Notes: generated from the sequence alone by a model not told the origin. Shown: positions 33,324-43,226, numbered from the stretch's first letter. The stretch: 43,498 nt of DNA from Bacillota bacterium (GCA_030530285.1 JAUMVD010000011.1:1-43498); one strand, 5' to 3'. A program made the numbers and translations.

Positions 33324-34425
33324 TCATATAGTCCTCTAACACTGTATCGCATATGATCTTCGTGGCCTGCCGCGGTCCGAACGCGGCGCATTTTTCTGAC
33401 ATCACGCTCAGGGTCTGCGGATCGGATTTGAGTCTTAGGATCTCGCGGATCAGTTTCTCGTTTTCAAGATCCTTTTCCTCAATGACCTCGGCGCCTCCCT
33501 CTTCGCATACCGCCAGCGCATTGTAATACTGGTGGTTCCCCGTGACGATCGGCGACGGGATAAATATGGCCGGCGTCCCGCATACCGTGGTCTCCGCTAC
33601 GGTCAGCGCGCCGCTCCTGCTGACCACCAGATCCGCTGCCTTGAGATAGCTTGCCATATCGTGGATGTACTCCATGATATTCACGTTCTCCGGGATCTCG
33701 AATCCGTCCTCTCTGAGAGAGGTCAGAATAGCGTCATAATAGTAGCTTCCGGCTCCCAGGACGATCCTCATTCCCTGCTCGCCGCTCAGCTCTTTGATGA
33801 CGCTGATCATGGCCTTGTTGATCCTGCCCGCGCCCTGGCTTCCGCCAAAGGCCAGCAGTACGAATTCATCTTCTTCGAAGCCCAGTTTCTTTCGGGCTTC
33901 CTCCTTGGTCAGGGTCATGAATTCATCCCTGACCGGATTTCCTACGACCACCTGTTTTTCTTTATGTTTGAAGTGTTCCCCGGCCTTGGCAAAACCCAGG
34001 AACACCTTCCTGACGTGTTTTTCCAGAAGCTTATTCGTCATCCCCGGGATGGCGTTCTGCTCATGGATATAGCTGGGTACCCCTGCCTTTTGCGCCGCTC
34101 TCACCAGAGGCGCGCTGGCGTAACCGCCCGTGCCGATGACGAAATCAGGCTTGAAATTCGCGATGATTTCTCTGGCCTGGTTGCTGCCCTTCATGAGTTT
34201 TCTGACGACCTCTATGTTTTTAAAAGGGTTCTTTCTGTTGAATCCCGCCACGGTGATGAGTTTGATCTCATATCCCCGTTCGGGCACGATGGTTTTTTCC
34301 AGACCTCGCTCCGCTCCCACGAACAAAAACTCAGCCTGAGGATATCTCTTTTTTATCTCATCGGCTATGGCGATGGCAGGATAGATATGCCCGCCTGTGC
34401 CGCCGCCTGTCATGATCACTTTCAT
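33316..34425 (-). CDS. murG: UDP-GlcNAc:lipid I N-acetylglucosaminyltransferase MurG
   Basis: 369 residues, a GT-B (GT28) glycosyltransferase. The N-terminal glycine loop GGGTGGHIYPAIAIADE (7-23) and the C-terminal donor-binding block (AFGGSQGAGRIN; VVSRSGALTVAE) are intact. It converts lipid I to lipid II on the inner membrane face. It overlaps ftsW by ATGA and ftsQ by 8 bp. MurB and MurC, often found here in related clusters, are absent. Confidence 0.98.
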   Translation of the reverse strand: MKVIMTGGGTGGHIYPAIAIADEIKKRYPQAEFLFVGAERGLEKTIVPERGYEIKLITVAGFNRKNPFKNIEVVRKLMKGSNQAREIIANFKPDFVIGTGGYASAPLVRAAQKAGVPSYIHEQNAIPGMTNKLLEKHVRKVFLGFAKAGEHFKHKEKQVVVGNPVRDEFMTLTKEEARKKLGFEEDEFVLLAFGGSQGAGRINKAMISVIKELSGEQGMRIVLGAGSYYYDAILTSLREDGFEIPENVNIMEYIHDMASYLKAADLVVSRSGALTVAETTVCGTPAIFIPSPIVTGNHQYYNALAVCEEGGAEVIEEKDLENEKLIREILRLKSDPQTLSVMSEKCAAFGPRQATKIICDTVLEDYMNE

Positions 34426-35588
34426 TTGATGGTTTCGATCTCCTCTTCTCTGTATTTCGGTATCTGCCGCGATATGTTCAGCAAAAGCCCCGCAGCGAAC
34501 ATGAACATGATCAGCGCGTTGCCTCCGTAGCTGACGAACGGCAGGTTGATCCCTGTAGGCGGCATGGACGATGTGACGACAGCCACATTGAGGACCACCT
34601 GAATGGCCACCATCAGAACGACGCCTGAAGCCAGGAGCAGTCCGAACTGATCCGGAGCGTTGATGGCGATCTTTGCGCCTCTCCAGATAAAGAGGCAGTA
34701 CATCAAAAGCAGCGCCAGGACTCCGATAAATCCCAGTTCTTCTCCTATGATGGCGAGGATAAAGTCGTTCTGCGGTTCCGGCAGATAGAGACTCTTCTGT
34801 ACGCTCTTGCCGATGCCCACTCCAAACAGGCCTCCTGAGCCCAGTGCCAGCAGAGACTGCACGACCTGATACCCATCTCCTGCCGCATCCGCGAAAGGAT
34901 CCAGGAAGCTGGTCATTCTGGCCACCCAGTAGCTGTCATGGGCGAAGGTCAAAAGCCCTCCCAGAGCGGTTCCGCCCAGAGCCCCCAGGAATGCGATGTA
35001 GCCCCAGTGCATTCCGGCAACCAGCTGCATCGCCACCACGATGCCGCAGACGGTGATCGCCGTGGACAGATTCGGCTGCTTGAAAATCAGCCCCGCGAAC
35101 AAGGCCATCACCAGAAATACCGGCAGCAGCCCTGTAATCAGAGAGTCAGCTCTCTGGGGTTTCGTCCCGTAAAACCAGGCGATAAAGAATATCAGGCCCA
35201 GCTTCGCCAGTTCTCCCGGCATGATGGTGATCGGCCCGATGAATATCCATCTGGATGCACCGTTGATTTCTGTTCCCACAGGCGTGATTACCAGTATCAG
35301 CAGCAGGAAACAAACGATGAGCGCGCCGATGGCAAAGTTTCGTTTACAATACATGTGATAGTCGAACAGCATCCCGAATGTCATCGCAGCTAAACCTACC
35401 ACCACCCATATCCCATCTCTGATCAGATAGGAAAACGGATTGTCCGACTGGCTGATGGAATAGTAATAGCTGGCGCTGAAGACCATAATCAGGCCAAAAA
35501 ATACCAGCACCAGTACTATCAGCAGTAATGCGAAGTCTACAGATTTCAGGGTTATGGATTCTAATTTTGCTGCAGCATTTGAACGCAT
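34422..35588 (-). CDS. ftsW: SEDS peptidoglycan glycosyltransferase FtsW
   Basis: 388 residues with about ten membrane helices. SEDS landmarks are visible: SRWIFIGPITIMPGELAKLGLIFF (about 131-154), QPNLSTAITV, GIGKSVQKSLYLPEPQNDFILAIIGEELGFIG, and the C-terminal GINLPFVSYGGNALI. It polymerises septal glycan with its partner PBP. It overlaps the murD end by 28 bp and murG by 4 bp, so the genes are closely packed. Confidence 0.97.
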   Translation of the reverse strand: MRSNAAAKLESITLKSVDFALLLIVLVLVFFGLIMVFSASYYYSISQSDNPFSYLIRDGIWVVVGLAAMTFGMLFDYHMYCKRNFAIGALIVCFLLLILVITPVGTEINGASRWIFIGPITIMPGELAKLGLIFFIAWFYGTKPQRADSLITGLLPVFLVMALFAGLIFKQPNLSTAITVCGIVVAMQLVAGMHWGYIAFLGALGGTALGGLLTFAHDSYWVARMTSFLDPFADAAGDGYQVVQSLLALGSGGLFGVGIGKSVQKSLYLPEPQNDFILAIIGEELGFIGVLALLLMYCLFIWRGAKIAINAPDQFGLLLASGVVLMVAIQVVLNVAVVTSSMPPTGINLPFVSYGGNALIMFMFAAGLLLNISRQIPKYREEEIETIK

Positions 35589-36925
35589 GATTTGAAGTGA
35601 TCCCCTCTCTGTTCGAAATTATCGTACATGTCCCAGCTGGCGCATGCAGGTGACAGCAGCACCACGTCTCCCGGGACAGCTGTTTCGTATGCTTTTTTCA
35701 CGCAATCTTCCATGTCATTTGCCATGATGATGTCGGTGAATCCGGCTTTCTCGGCGGCCTCTCTGATCTTCGGAGCGGTCTTGCCCATCAGGATCAGCTT
35801 CTTCACGCTGTCCCCGAAGGCGCCGATAAATTCATCGTATTCTGAGCCTTTGTCATATCCTCCCGCAATGAGGATGATATTTTCCTTCATCGCCTCGATG
35901 GCCTTGATGGCCGCGTCCGGATTCGTTCCCTTCGAGTCGTTGACGAATCTTACGCCGCCGACCTCTCCGCAGGCTTCGATTCTGTGCTCTACTCCCGCAA
36001 AGGTCCTGAGCACTTCGGCGATGACCTCTTGATCGATACCGCCAAAGTAGGCGATGGCCGCAGCTGCCAGAGCATTCTCCAGGTTGTGCGATCCCGGGAT
36101 CTTCAGCTCGTCCGCGCCGCAGATCTCGATCATCTCACTGTCTTTATCTCTGATCACGATTTGGCCGTCTTTTACAAAGGCTCCGAAGTCCAGTTCCGTC
36201 ATCCTGCTGAACGGCACTACCGTGGCCTTGCAGCCCTCTCTGCCCGCCAGTTCGAAGCAGGCTTTATCATCGTAATTCAGCACGCAGTACTGATCTTCTG
36301 TCTGATTCATGAATACCGCAGCCTTTGCTCTGCCGTAATTCTCCATTGTCTTGTGTCTGTCCATGTGGTCCGGCGTCAGATTCAGGATCGCCGAAACAAC
36401 AGGTCTGAAGGTGTCGATGGTTTCCAGCTGGAAGCTGCTGGTCTCGGTAACCATCCAGGTGTCTTCATCCGCATCCATTGCCTTGGAAATCACCGCTATG
36501 CCGATGTTTCCGGCAACGCATGTTTTCCTGCCAGACGCCTTATATATCTCGCCTACCAGAGTAGTCGTTGTGGTCTTGCCGTTGGTACCGGTGATGGCGA
36601 CGTACTTGCCGCTGCCGAGTCTGTAAGCCAGTTCCAGTTCGCCGATGATCTCTGCTCCCGCAGCCTTTGCGGCCTGCACGAAATCCAGCTGCGGCGGAAC
36701 GCCGGGGCTCAGCACCAGAGTGTCGAAGGCTCCCATGTCTTCCGGGACAGCGCCCAGATATTTCGCAACGCCATTGGCATCCAGGTAACTGACGAACTCA
36801 GCCTCCAGCTGTTCTTCCTGCTTGCTGTCCTGAACGGCTACGCGCGCGCCGCTTTGTACCAGCGCCTCCACAGCTGCCTTACCTGATCTGCCCATTCCTA
36901 TAACCAGTACATTCTTATCTTTCAT
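35561..36925 (-). CDS. murD: UDP-N-acetylmuramoylalanine--D-glutamate ligase MurD
   Basis: 454 residues from ATG 36923-36925, where GGAG lies upstream and the protein begins MKDKNVLVIGMGRSGKAA, the N-terminal Rossmann start; a longer frame adds 13 unlikely residues. The Mur ligase P-loop ITGTNGKTTTT is at about 108-118, and the central and C-terminal domains follow (HRIEACGEVGGVRFVNDSKGTNPDA). It adds D-Glu to UDP-MurNAc-L-Ala in the cytoplasm. It lies 8 nt behind mraY. Confidence 0.98.
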   Translation of the reverse strand: MKDKNVLVIGMGRSGKAAVEALVQSGARVAVQDSKQEEQLEAEFVSYLDANGVAKYLGAVPEDMGAFDTLVLSPGVPPQLDFVQAAKAAGAEIIGELELAYRLGSGKYVAITGTNGKTTTTTLVGEIYKASGRKTCVAGNIGIAVISKAMDADEDTWMVTETSSFQLETIDTFRPVVSAILNLTPDHMDRHKTMENYGRAKAAVFMNQTEDQYCVLNYDDKACFELAGREGCKATVVPFSRMTELDFGAFVKDGQIVIRDKDSEMIEICGADELKIPGSHNLENALAAAAIAYFGGIDQEVIAEVLRTFAGVEHRIEACGEVGGVRFVNDSKGTNPDAAIKAIEAMKENIILIAGGYDKGSEYDEFIGAFGDSVKKLILMGKTAPKIREAAEKAGFTDIIMANDMEDCVKKAYETAVPGDVVLLSPACASWDMYDNFEQRGDHFKSCVQMLQQN

Positions 36926-36933
36926 GTTCTCTC

Positions 36934-37917
36934 CTATACCATAAATAAAGCGATGATGCAGCAAATCAGTGTGAAGAGCCAGAAGCTGACGACTACCTGT
37001 CTCTCACTGAATCCGCACATTTCGAAATGATGATGGATCGGTGCCATCTTAAATATTCTCTTGCCGTGTGTAAGTTTGAAATAGCTGACCTGCATCACTA
37101 CGGACAGCGCTTCGATCACGTAGAGCAGTCCCGCGATGAGCAAAAGCAGCTCCAGCTTCATCACGATAGCCGCCGCTGCCAGGCCGCCTCCCAGCGCCAG
37201 TGATCCCGTATCTCCCATGAAGACCTTCGCCGGGTTCTTGTTGAATACCAAAAATCCCAGACATCCTCCGCACAGCGCCGCGAAGAAGTAGATTTCTGTG
37301 CTGTCCACATAGTTGTTCGCCGCGAACATGCTCCCCGCAATGGCGAAGAACAGAGATACCAGAGCGGTAACGCCTGAGGCCAGACCGTCCAGTCCGTCCG
37401 TAAGGTTGACCGCATTCGTCATGGCCAGCACGGCGAAAACGATGAAGATATAATAGAAGAAACCGAAGTTGACGAATACATCGGCAATCGGGATATACAC
37501 CTGCGTGCCGTAATCGGATACAGCGGTATACAGCACAGCGAAAATAACCGCGATGATGACCTGCAGGCCGAATTTCTGCTTGGCCTTGAGGCCTTCGTTC
37601 TGTTTCTTGATGACCTTGAGATAGTCATCGATGAAACCGACGACGCCAAATCCCAGGAAAACGATGAGTATGGCTACCGTATGAAGGATCTTTCCTCCGA
37701 ATATGATGGTGGCCAGAAGCGAAACGACGCAGGCCGCCACGATAATACTAATGCCGCCCATACTCGGCGTTCCGGCCTTGGAATAGTGGGATTTGAGTCC
37801 CTCTTCCCTTATGTTCTGGCCGGCTTTCTCCCTGAGCACGGGAATCTCGAATTTCGTTATGATAACAGCTATCACAAAAGCTGCAGCGATGATCGCGATC
37901 AGTTTACCTGTTTCCAT
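36934..37917 (-). CDS. mraY: Phospho-N-acetylmuramoyl-pentapeptide transferase MraY
   Basis: 327 residues, about ten membrane helices. Catalytic landmarks: FIDDYLKV with the paired aspartates (DDY), NAVNLTDGLDGLA, FMGDTGSLALGG, and the HHHFEMCG histidine motif near the C-terminus. It transfers phospho-MurNAc-pentapeptide to undecaprenyl phosphate, forming lipid I. It lies 9 nt behind murF. Confidence 0.98.
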   Translation of the reverse strand: METGKLIAIIAAAFVIAVIITKFEIPVLREKAGQNIREEGLKSHYSKAGTPSMGGISIIVAACVVSLLATIIFGGKILHTVAILIVFLGFGVVGFIDDYLKVIKKQNEGLKAKQKFGLQVIIAVIFAVLYTAVSDYGTQVYIPIADVFVNFGFFYYIFIVFAVLAMTNAVNLTDGLDGLASGVTALVSLFFAIAGSMFAANNYVDSTEIYFFAALCGGCLGFLVFNKNPAKVFMGDTGSLALGGGLAAAAIVMKLELLLLIAGLLYVIEALSVVMQVSYFKLTHGKRIFKMAPIHHHFEMCGFSERQVVVSFWLFTLICCIIALFMV

Positions 37918-37926
37918 GTTGTCTTA

Positions 37927-39324
37927 TTACAGCTCCGCCGCCCTTTCCACGATGTCTTCCATTTTCATGCCACGGGAACCCTTGACGAGAACTATATCTC
38001 CTTCTCCGGTTAATTTGATTAAATCCTTGTAGAACTCCTCTTTCGTCGGATAATAGTGCACATCCACATCTCCTCCCTCAGCGCCTCTGGCGATTTCCTC
38101 CGCCAGCTCGCCGATGGCGATGAGCCTGTCTATGCCGCATCCTCTGGCGAAGATGCCGACGCTGTGATGGAGTTTCCTGCTGTCATCCCCCAGCTCGAAC
38201 ATGTCACCGAGTATGGCCGTTCTCCTGCCTTTGCACGGACTCTTGGCCAGAACCTTCAGGGCGCTGTTCATGGAATCCGGATTGGCGTTGTACGTATCGT
38301 CGATGACCGTAAGGGTCTTGCCGGTGACTCTGCGAAGCCTTCTGCCTGTCAGATCCGCTTTGGCGAGGCCTTTGGCGGCCGTATCCATATCGACCCCCAG
38401 CAGCTGGCCGACTGCGATGGCCAAACTGGCGTTGACAGCATTATGAGTACCGGGCAGAGGCAGTTTGATTCTCCTCATCTGCTCGCGATACTCCAGGGTA
38501 AATTCTATACCCTCGAGACCAAAATCGTCAACATTGGATATAATATAATTGCTGCGTCCATCGGTGCCTACAGAAACTTCCGCATAGTCGCCTTTGGTTC
38601 TCGTTCCGTTGAGGAATTCATCATCTCTGGCGTATACCAGGCTGCCGCCTTCCGCGGCCTCTGCCAGATTCTCCGTAATCTCCATCTTGGCGTTGAAGAT
38701 GCCCTCTCGGCTTCCCAGTTTCTCGATATGCGCCACGCCGATGGTGGTGATGACGCCGATCTGCGGCTTCACGATGCTGCTGAGCCTTCTCAGCTCTCCG
38801 AAGTTGTCCATGCCCATTTCCAGAACCACGGCCTCCGTGCTGCTGTCAAACTGAAAGATGGATATCGGCAGTCCCACATCGTTGTTGAAATTCTTGAGGT
38901 TGCGCCCGCAATTGTACTTTTCGCTGAGCACGTAGTAAATCATGTCTCTGACGGAGGTCTTGCCTACGCTTCCCGTCACGGCTACTTTCCTGACATCCAG
39001 CGTGTCCAGATAATATCCGGCAAGCTCTCCCATGGCGTATACGGTATCCTCCACCTTGATGATATTCATGTCTGACGTTTTCGCTTCAGCCTCCTGAAGC
39101 CAGCCGTCCGTGTGGGAAACCAAGAAGGTGTTGCATCCGCTGTCCAGCACGCCGGGGATGTACTTATGCCCGTCGTTGTTTGGACCTTTGATGGCCACAA
39201 ACATGTCGCCCTGCCCGCATTCTCTGGAATCGTGTCTGACTCCCGTGATGGTATTGTTCTCTGATCCGGCCAGGAGAGTGCCTCCTGTCGCGGCCAGTAT
39301 TTCGCTTATTCTGATCTTATTCAT
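37927..39324 (-). CDS. murF: UDP-N-acetylmuramoyl-tripeptide--D-alanyl-D-alanine ligase MurF
   Basis: 465 residues. The three Mur ligase domains are present: N-terminal UDP-binding (about 1-105), ATPase with P-loop VTGSVGKTS (about 114-122), and C-terminal with IDDTYNANPDSM. It adds D-Ala-D-Ala to the UDP-tripeptide. The start overlaps the PBP stop by 8 bp. In many Clostridia murE lies before it; no murE is seen in this cluster. Confidence 0.97.
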   Translation of the reverse strand: MNKIRISEILAATGGTLLAGSENNTITGVRHDSRECGQGDMFVAIKGPNNDGHKYIPGVLDSGCNTFLVSHTDGWLQEAEAKTSDMNIIKVEDTVYAMGELAGYYLDTLDVRKVAVTGSVGKTSVRDMIYYVLSEKYNCGRNLKNFNNDVGLPISIFQFDSSTEAVVLEMGMDNFGELRRLSSIVKPQIGVITTIGVAHIEKLGSREGIFNAKMEITENLAEAAEGGSLVYARDDEFLNGTRTKGDYAEVSVGTDGRSNYIISNVDDFGLEGIEFTLEYREQMRRIKLPLPGTHNAVNASLAIAVGQLLGVDMDTAAKGLAKADLTGRRLRRVTGKTLTVIDDTYNANPDSMNSALKVLAKSPCKGRRTAILGDMFELGDDSRKLHHSVGIFARGCGIDRLIAIGELAEEIARGAEGGDVDVHYYPTKEEFYKDLIKLTGEGDIVLVKGSRGMKMEDIVERAAEL

Positions 39325-41302
39325 CGTAAAGATATACCTTTGTTCCTTTCTTGACTTTCGTTCCCGCTGATGGGTATTGCTTTACTACTACAAAGTCTTC
39401 ATTCTCCGCGTCTTTATCCATGTCGAACTTCAGTGACTGACCCGCCAGCATGCCGATGGCTTCGTCTGCCGTATGTCCCACGACATCAGGGACTTTGACC
39501 TTGGCTTCCGCGGAAGCCCTTTCCTTGCTGTCCGGTGTGATGTTCATGTATTTCAGCGATTTGTTCAGGATCGTACCTACGGCCGGCGCTGCTGTGACGC
39601 TTCCGTACTTGACGCCCTTAGGGCTGTCTACGATAACCAGAACCGTCAGCTTCGGATCGCTCATCGGCGCCATGCCCAGGCAGGATGAATACGTGTTATC
39701 GCTGTATCCACCGTTTACCGCCTTATTCGCTGTTCCTGTCTTGGCTCCTACTCTGTATCCATCCACGGCGGCCGCTCCGCCCCCGCCGTCAGATACGACG
39801 AATTCCATGATCTCGCGCATTTCCTCAGCGGTCTCCTCGGATACGGTCTGTCTGACGATCTCACTATCCATTTCTTCCACCGTGTTGCCGTCGGCATCCT
39901 TGATCTCTTTAACGAGCCTCGGTTTCATCAGGTTGCCATCATTGCCCAGGGAACTGACAGCCGTGATCAGCTGTATCGGCGTTACCGCAACGCCCTGGCC
40001 GAAACCGATGGTAGCAAGGCCCACGGGACCCGCTTCTTTCTCGTCCTGCAGGATGGCGCGGCCTTCTGAGGCAAAATCGATGCCTGTGGTACCGGTAATA
40101 CCGAAGTTATCGAGATAGTCATAAAACTTCTCGATGCCGATCTGCGTAGCGAGGGTCATAAATACAGGGTTGCAGGAATTACCGACTGCCTGCTTCAACG
40201 TCTGCGTGCCGTGACCGGCTGTATGCCAGCAGTGGATGACCTGTCCGGCAACCGTCAGATAACCCACGCAGTTATACGTGCTGCTCATGGATGTCACGTC
40301 CTCCTCCAATGCGATGGAGGTGGTGAGGAGCTTGAATACAGAACCCGGTTCATACGTATCGTTGATCAGGAAATTTCTCCACATCCTGCTCAGATATTCA
40401 GACTGTCCTGTCGCATCCAAGGCTTCAAATTTGGCCTTTTCTGCAGGTGATGCGGGCACGTATGGATCGTTAGGGTCAAAGTTCGGATTCTGTGCCATGG
40501 CCAGTATCTCGCCCGTCTCGGTATCCATAACGATAGCAAAGGCTCTCTCGCAGCTGGTTTTCTTCATGACGGTTTCCAGGGCGCTTTCCGTGTAGCTCTG
40601 GATGACTTCATCGATGGTGGTCACGACGCCGTATCCGTCTATCGCCTGATAGTATTTCTCATTTGAAGGCGAATACGACAGCTGCTTGCCGTTGCTGTCC
40701 GTGTAGTTGACCCACCTTCCGGCAGTTCCTTTGAGATATTTGTTGTACTTGAGCTCAATACCTGACTGTCCTACACCGTCATCGCTGACCGTACCCAACA
40801 CGCAGGAAGCCATGGTTCCGTTCGGGTAGCTTCTCTTGGTATCGGAGCTGATGGTTATGCCGGTGAGCTTCAGGTTTCTGATCTTGTCCGCAGTGTCCTT
40901 ATCCACTTCCCTGGCAACCTTTACCTGTGTGGCACCGCTCTTCAGTGACTGCAGTAGTTTATCCGGATCCTTATCCAGCACTTTGGCCAGACCGTCCGCC
41001 GTACGCTTGAACTCCGCGTTTTTCTTGGCTTTTTTGAGATTTTTGCCGATTTCCGGAGGCGCGGCGTATATCGTATAACAGTTGACGCTCCTGGCGAGGA
41101 TCTCGCCGTTCCTGTCATATATGATTCCCCGCTCCGCTTCGATCGGCGTATCCTTCGTCTGCTGCTGCAGCGCCAGCTCACTGTACTCATCGCCCTTGAC
41201 GATCTGCACCCAGCCTACTCTGACTGCTACCAGCAGCATCAGGACAAATACGACGATCAATAAAACGATTAAATTTCTTCTGCTTCTTCCAGATGCCTGC
41301 AT
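39317..41302 (-). CDS. Class B penicillin-binding protein with PASTA domain (FtsI/SpoVD type)
   Basis: 661 residues from ATG 41300-41302, with AGGAAA about 9 nt upstream; a longer frame from TTG runs through a hairpin. One membrane helix (about 11-30) precedes the dimerisation domain (about 45-205) and the transpeptidase domain (about 230-575) with S321-VFK (active serine), SCN (376-378) and K521-TG. A single PASTA domain ends the protein (about 605-661, VPDVVGHTADEAIGML). It crosslinks septal peptidoglycan with FtsW. PASTA-bearing class B PBPs in this position are called PBP2x, FtsI or SpoVD; the sporulation role of SpoVD is not implied here. Confidence 0.95.
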   Translation of the reverse strand: MQASGRSRRNLIVLLIVVFVLMLLVAVRVGWVQIVKGDEYSELALQQQTKDTPIEAERGIIYDRNGEILARSVNCYTIYAAPPEIGKNLKKAKKNAEFKRTADGLAKVLDKDPDKLLQSLKSGATQVKVAREVDKDTADKIRNLKLTGITISSDTKRSYPNGTMASCVLGTVSDDGVGQSGIELKYNKYLKGTAGRWVNYTDSNGKQLSYSPSNEKYYQAIDGYGVVTTIDEVIQSYTESALETVMKKTSCERAFAIVMDTETGEILAMAQNPNFDPNDPYVPASPAEKAKFEALDATGQSEYLSRMWRNFLINDTYEPGSVFKLLTTSIALEEDVTSMSSTYNCVGYLTVAGQVIHCWHTAGHGTQTLKQAVGNSCNPVFMTLATQIGIEKFYDYLDNFGITGTTGIDFASEGRAILQDEKEAGPVGLATIGFGQGVAVTPIQLITAVSSLGNDGNLMKPRLVKEIKDADGNTVEEMDSEIVRQTVSEETAEEMREIMEFVVSDGGGGAAAVDGYRVGAKTGTANKAVNGGYSDNTYSSCLGMAPMSDPKLTVLVIVDSPKGVKYGSVTAAPAVGTILNKSLKYMNITPDSKERASAEAKVKVPDVVGHTADEAIGMLAGQSLKFDMDKDAENEDFVVVKQYPSAGTKVKKGTKVYLYDE

Positions 41303-41331
41303 GTTTTCACTTTCCTCATAAAATAAGTAAT

Positions 41332-41364
41332 CCCGGACAATACTGCCTTGATAGACTGCCCGGG
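41332..41364 (-). other. Hairpin between ftsL and the PBP gene
   Basis: In minus-strand RNA 41355-41364 and 41332-41341 pair over 10 bp using two G-U pairs; the plus-strand RNA would have A-C mismatches there. It is followed by AUUACUUAUUUU, a poor U-tract. It could attenuate transcription or stabilise the downstream mRNA in an otherwise tightly packed cluster. Confidence 0.5.
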
Positions 41365-41382
41365 CATCGATCAATATTTACA

Positions 41383-41856
41383 TCATTCGTACGCTTTTTT
41401 CTTCAGAATATCAGCGAAACCTTCTTCCGGAACGTCATCCGCCGAGATGAATACGCAGCTGCTGGTTCCGGCGGTTTTCATTCCCAGCTCTTTCTTGGCC
41501 TTTTGCTCTATGTAACTGATGTTGGTAGAGCTCATCATCTTGACATCCAGATCTTCGATCTCGCCGATGAGCGCGTCGTTTTCGACCTGGGTCTTGTTGA
41601 TATCATAGGTGAGCTTCGCGGCGTACGAAGACATCACAACGACCATAATGAGTATAATGGCCCCAACCAGAACAAGCGAAAGCATCGCCTTCCTGTCACT
41701 TCCGGCTGCGATAGATGCCAGCCTCGTCAGAGGGGTTCGGTTCTGTGCCTTGCGCTTTTGTCTTCTGACATGGGTGCGTTCGGTCTGAGGCCTCATATCT
41801 ATGCCATATTTCTGATATTGCTGTTGGTATTCATACCATTGTTCCGGTGCAATCAT
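41383..41856 (-). CDS. ftsL: Cell division protein FtsL
   Basis: 157 residues. A basic cytoplasmic part (HVRRQKRKAQNR) leads to one membrane helix (about 57-79, KAMLSLVLVGAIILIMVVVMSS) and an extracellular coiled-coil (about 82-125, TQVENDALIGEIEDLDVKM). The layout is that of FtsL/DivIC, and the position between rsmH and the PBP gene identifies FtsL. It lies 4 nt behind rsmH. It joins FtsQ and DivIC in the divisome. Confidence 0.88.
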   Translation of the reverse strand: MIAPEQWYEYQQQYQKYGIDMRPQTERTHVRRQKRKAQNRTPLTRLASIAAGSDRKAMLSLVLVGAIILIMVVVMSSYAAKLTYDINKTQVENDALIGEIEDLDVKMMSSTNISYIEQKAKKELGMKTAGTSSCVFISADDVPEEGFADILKKKAYE

Positions 41857-41860
41857 GTCA

Positions 41861-42796
41861 TTACCTCTTCTCGATGACTCTCAGTTTGGCGCTCCTTGAT
41901 CTCGGGTTTTGATCCAGTTCCTCTTCGGAAGCTGTGATCGGTTTGCCTGTTACCTTGTTCACGTCAGCGACCTTGCCGCACACACAGACCGGAAATTCCT
42001 TCGGGCATGTGCATGGGTTCAGCCTTTTGTTGAATGTCTCCTTGACGATTCTGTCCTCCAGAGAGTGGAATGTGATAATGCAAAGCCTCCCTCCGGGGTT
42101 TAATACGTCGCAAAAGCGGTCGATGGCGTCTCTCAGCTGATCCAGCTCACTGTTTACCTCTATCCGTATGGCCTGAAATGTTCGTTTGGCCGGATGCGGA
42201 CCTTCTCTCCTGGCGGAGGCGGGTATCGCGGCTTTGATCACGTCTACCAGTTCGCCCGTCGTCTTGATGTCACCGCTGCTTCTGCGTTTGACGATGAAAT
42301 CCGCTATGCGGGATGCCCATCGTTCTTCACCGTATTTCTTTATGATTTCAGCCAGTTCCTTCTGGCTGTATGTATTCACCACTTCATATGCCGAGAAGGC
42401 GTCGCTTCTGTTCATTCTCATGTCCAGCGGCGCGTCGTGCATGTAGGAGAATCCTCTCTCCTCGTTATCAAGCTGGAATGACGAAACGCCGATATCCAGC
42501 AACGCTCCGTCTATGCCCCGGATGCCCAGTTCCTCCAGGACGCTGTCGATCTGCGCGTATGTGCTGTGTATCAGTTCGCATCTGCACTTCAGCGGCGCCA
42601 GTCTCCTCCCGGCCGCCTCCAGCGCGTCAACGTCTCTGTCTATTCCTATCAGTGTCCCGCGTTCGCTTAGTCTCTCGCCGATCCCAAACGCGTGACCTCC
42701 TCCTCCCACCGTACCATCGACGTATACGCCGTCCGGTTTGATGTTCAGATTTTCGAGGCACTCTCTATACAGGACGGGGATATGCTTAAAATCCAT
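41861..42796 (-). CDS. rsmH: 16S rRNA (cytosine1402-N4)-methyltransferase RsmH
   Basis: 311 residues from ATG 42794-42796 ([17 protein letters not shown], the usual start), which overlaps the mraZ end by 11 bp; a longer frame adds nine residues. The SAM-binding motif is [14 protein letters not shown], with the conserved [14 protein letters not shown] and [12 protein letters not shown]. It methylates C1402 in the decoding centre. The Cys-rich [13 protein letters not shown] near the C-terminus is typical. Confidence 0.97.
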   Translation of the reverse strand: MDFKHIPVLYRECLENLNIKPDGVYVDGTVGGGGHAFGIGERLSERGTLIGIDRDVDALEAAGRRLAPLKCRCELIHSTYAQIDSVLEELGIRGIDGALLDIGVSSFQLDNEERGFSYMHDAPLDMRMNRSDAFSAYEVVNTYSQKELAEIIKKYGEERWASRIADFIVKRRSSGDIKTTGELVDVIKAAIPASARREGPHPAKRTFQAIRIEVNSELDQLRDAIDRFCDVLNPGGRLCIITFHSLEDRIVKETFNKRLNPCTCPKEFPVCVCGKVADVNKVTGKPITASEEELDQNPRSRSAKLRVIEKR

Positions 42797-43226
42797 AGAT
42801 TTCCAGCCCCTTAGCAGCCTCACTGGCGTCGATCAGTTCGCCTGAATCAGGATCCAGCTGATCATTCCAGTATTCCTTGCTCCATACTTCGATTACCTTA
42901 TTGCTTCCGACTGTTACCAGCTCCTTCTCGATGCCGGCGTAGTCCTTTAGTTCCTGAGGTATGGTGAGCCTTCCCTGCTTATCGATATCGCACTCCGCAG
43001 CCGAAGCGTTGAAGTGTCTCTTAATCACTCTGGCTTCAGGGTTGCTCTTAGGCAGTTTGTCCAGTTCATCGGCGAAGATCTGCCATTCCTCCATGGTGTA
43101 GATGGTCAGACACTTGTCCAGTGATTTCGCCAGGACACACTTGCCCCTGAGGGCATCTCTGAATCTCGCCGGAACGATAAGGCGGGATTTACTGTCTATT
43201 GAGTTGTAATACTTCCCTACAAACAC
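42786..43226 (-). CDS. mraZ: Transcriptional regulator MraZ
   Basis: 146 residues from GTG 43224-43226 ([23 protein letters not shown], the canonical start); CCTCC on the plus strand at 43235-43239 gives a GGAGG 8 nt upstream. The longer frame runs back over the promoter and is not real. Two SpoVT/AbrB-like swapped-hairpin domains carry the DxxxR motifs (DSKSRLIVP and DKQGRLTIP). MraZ forms a ring-shaped oligomer and represses its own cluster in several bacteria by binding phased repeats; such repeats lie directly upstream here. Confidence 0.96.
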   Translation of the reverse strand: MFVGKYYNSIDSKSRLIVPARFRDALRGKCVLAKSLDKCLTIYTMEEWQIFADELDKLPKSNPEARVIKRHFNASAAECDIDKQGRLTIPQELKDYAGIEKELVTVGSNKVIEVWSKEYWNDQLDPDSGELIDASEAAKGLEIYGF

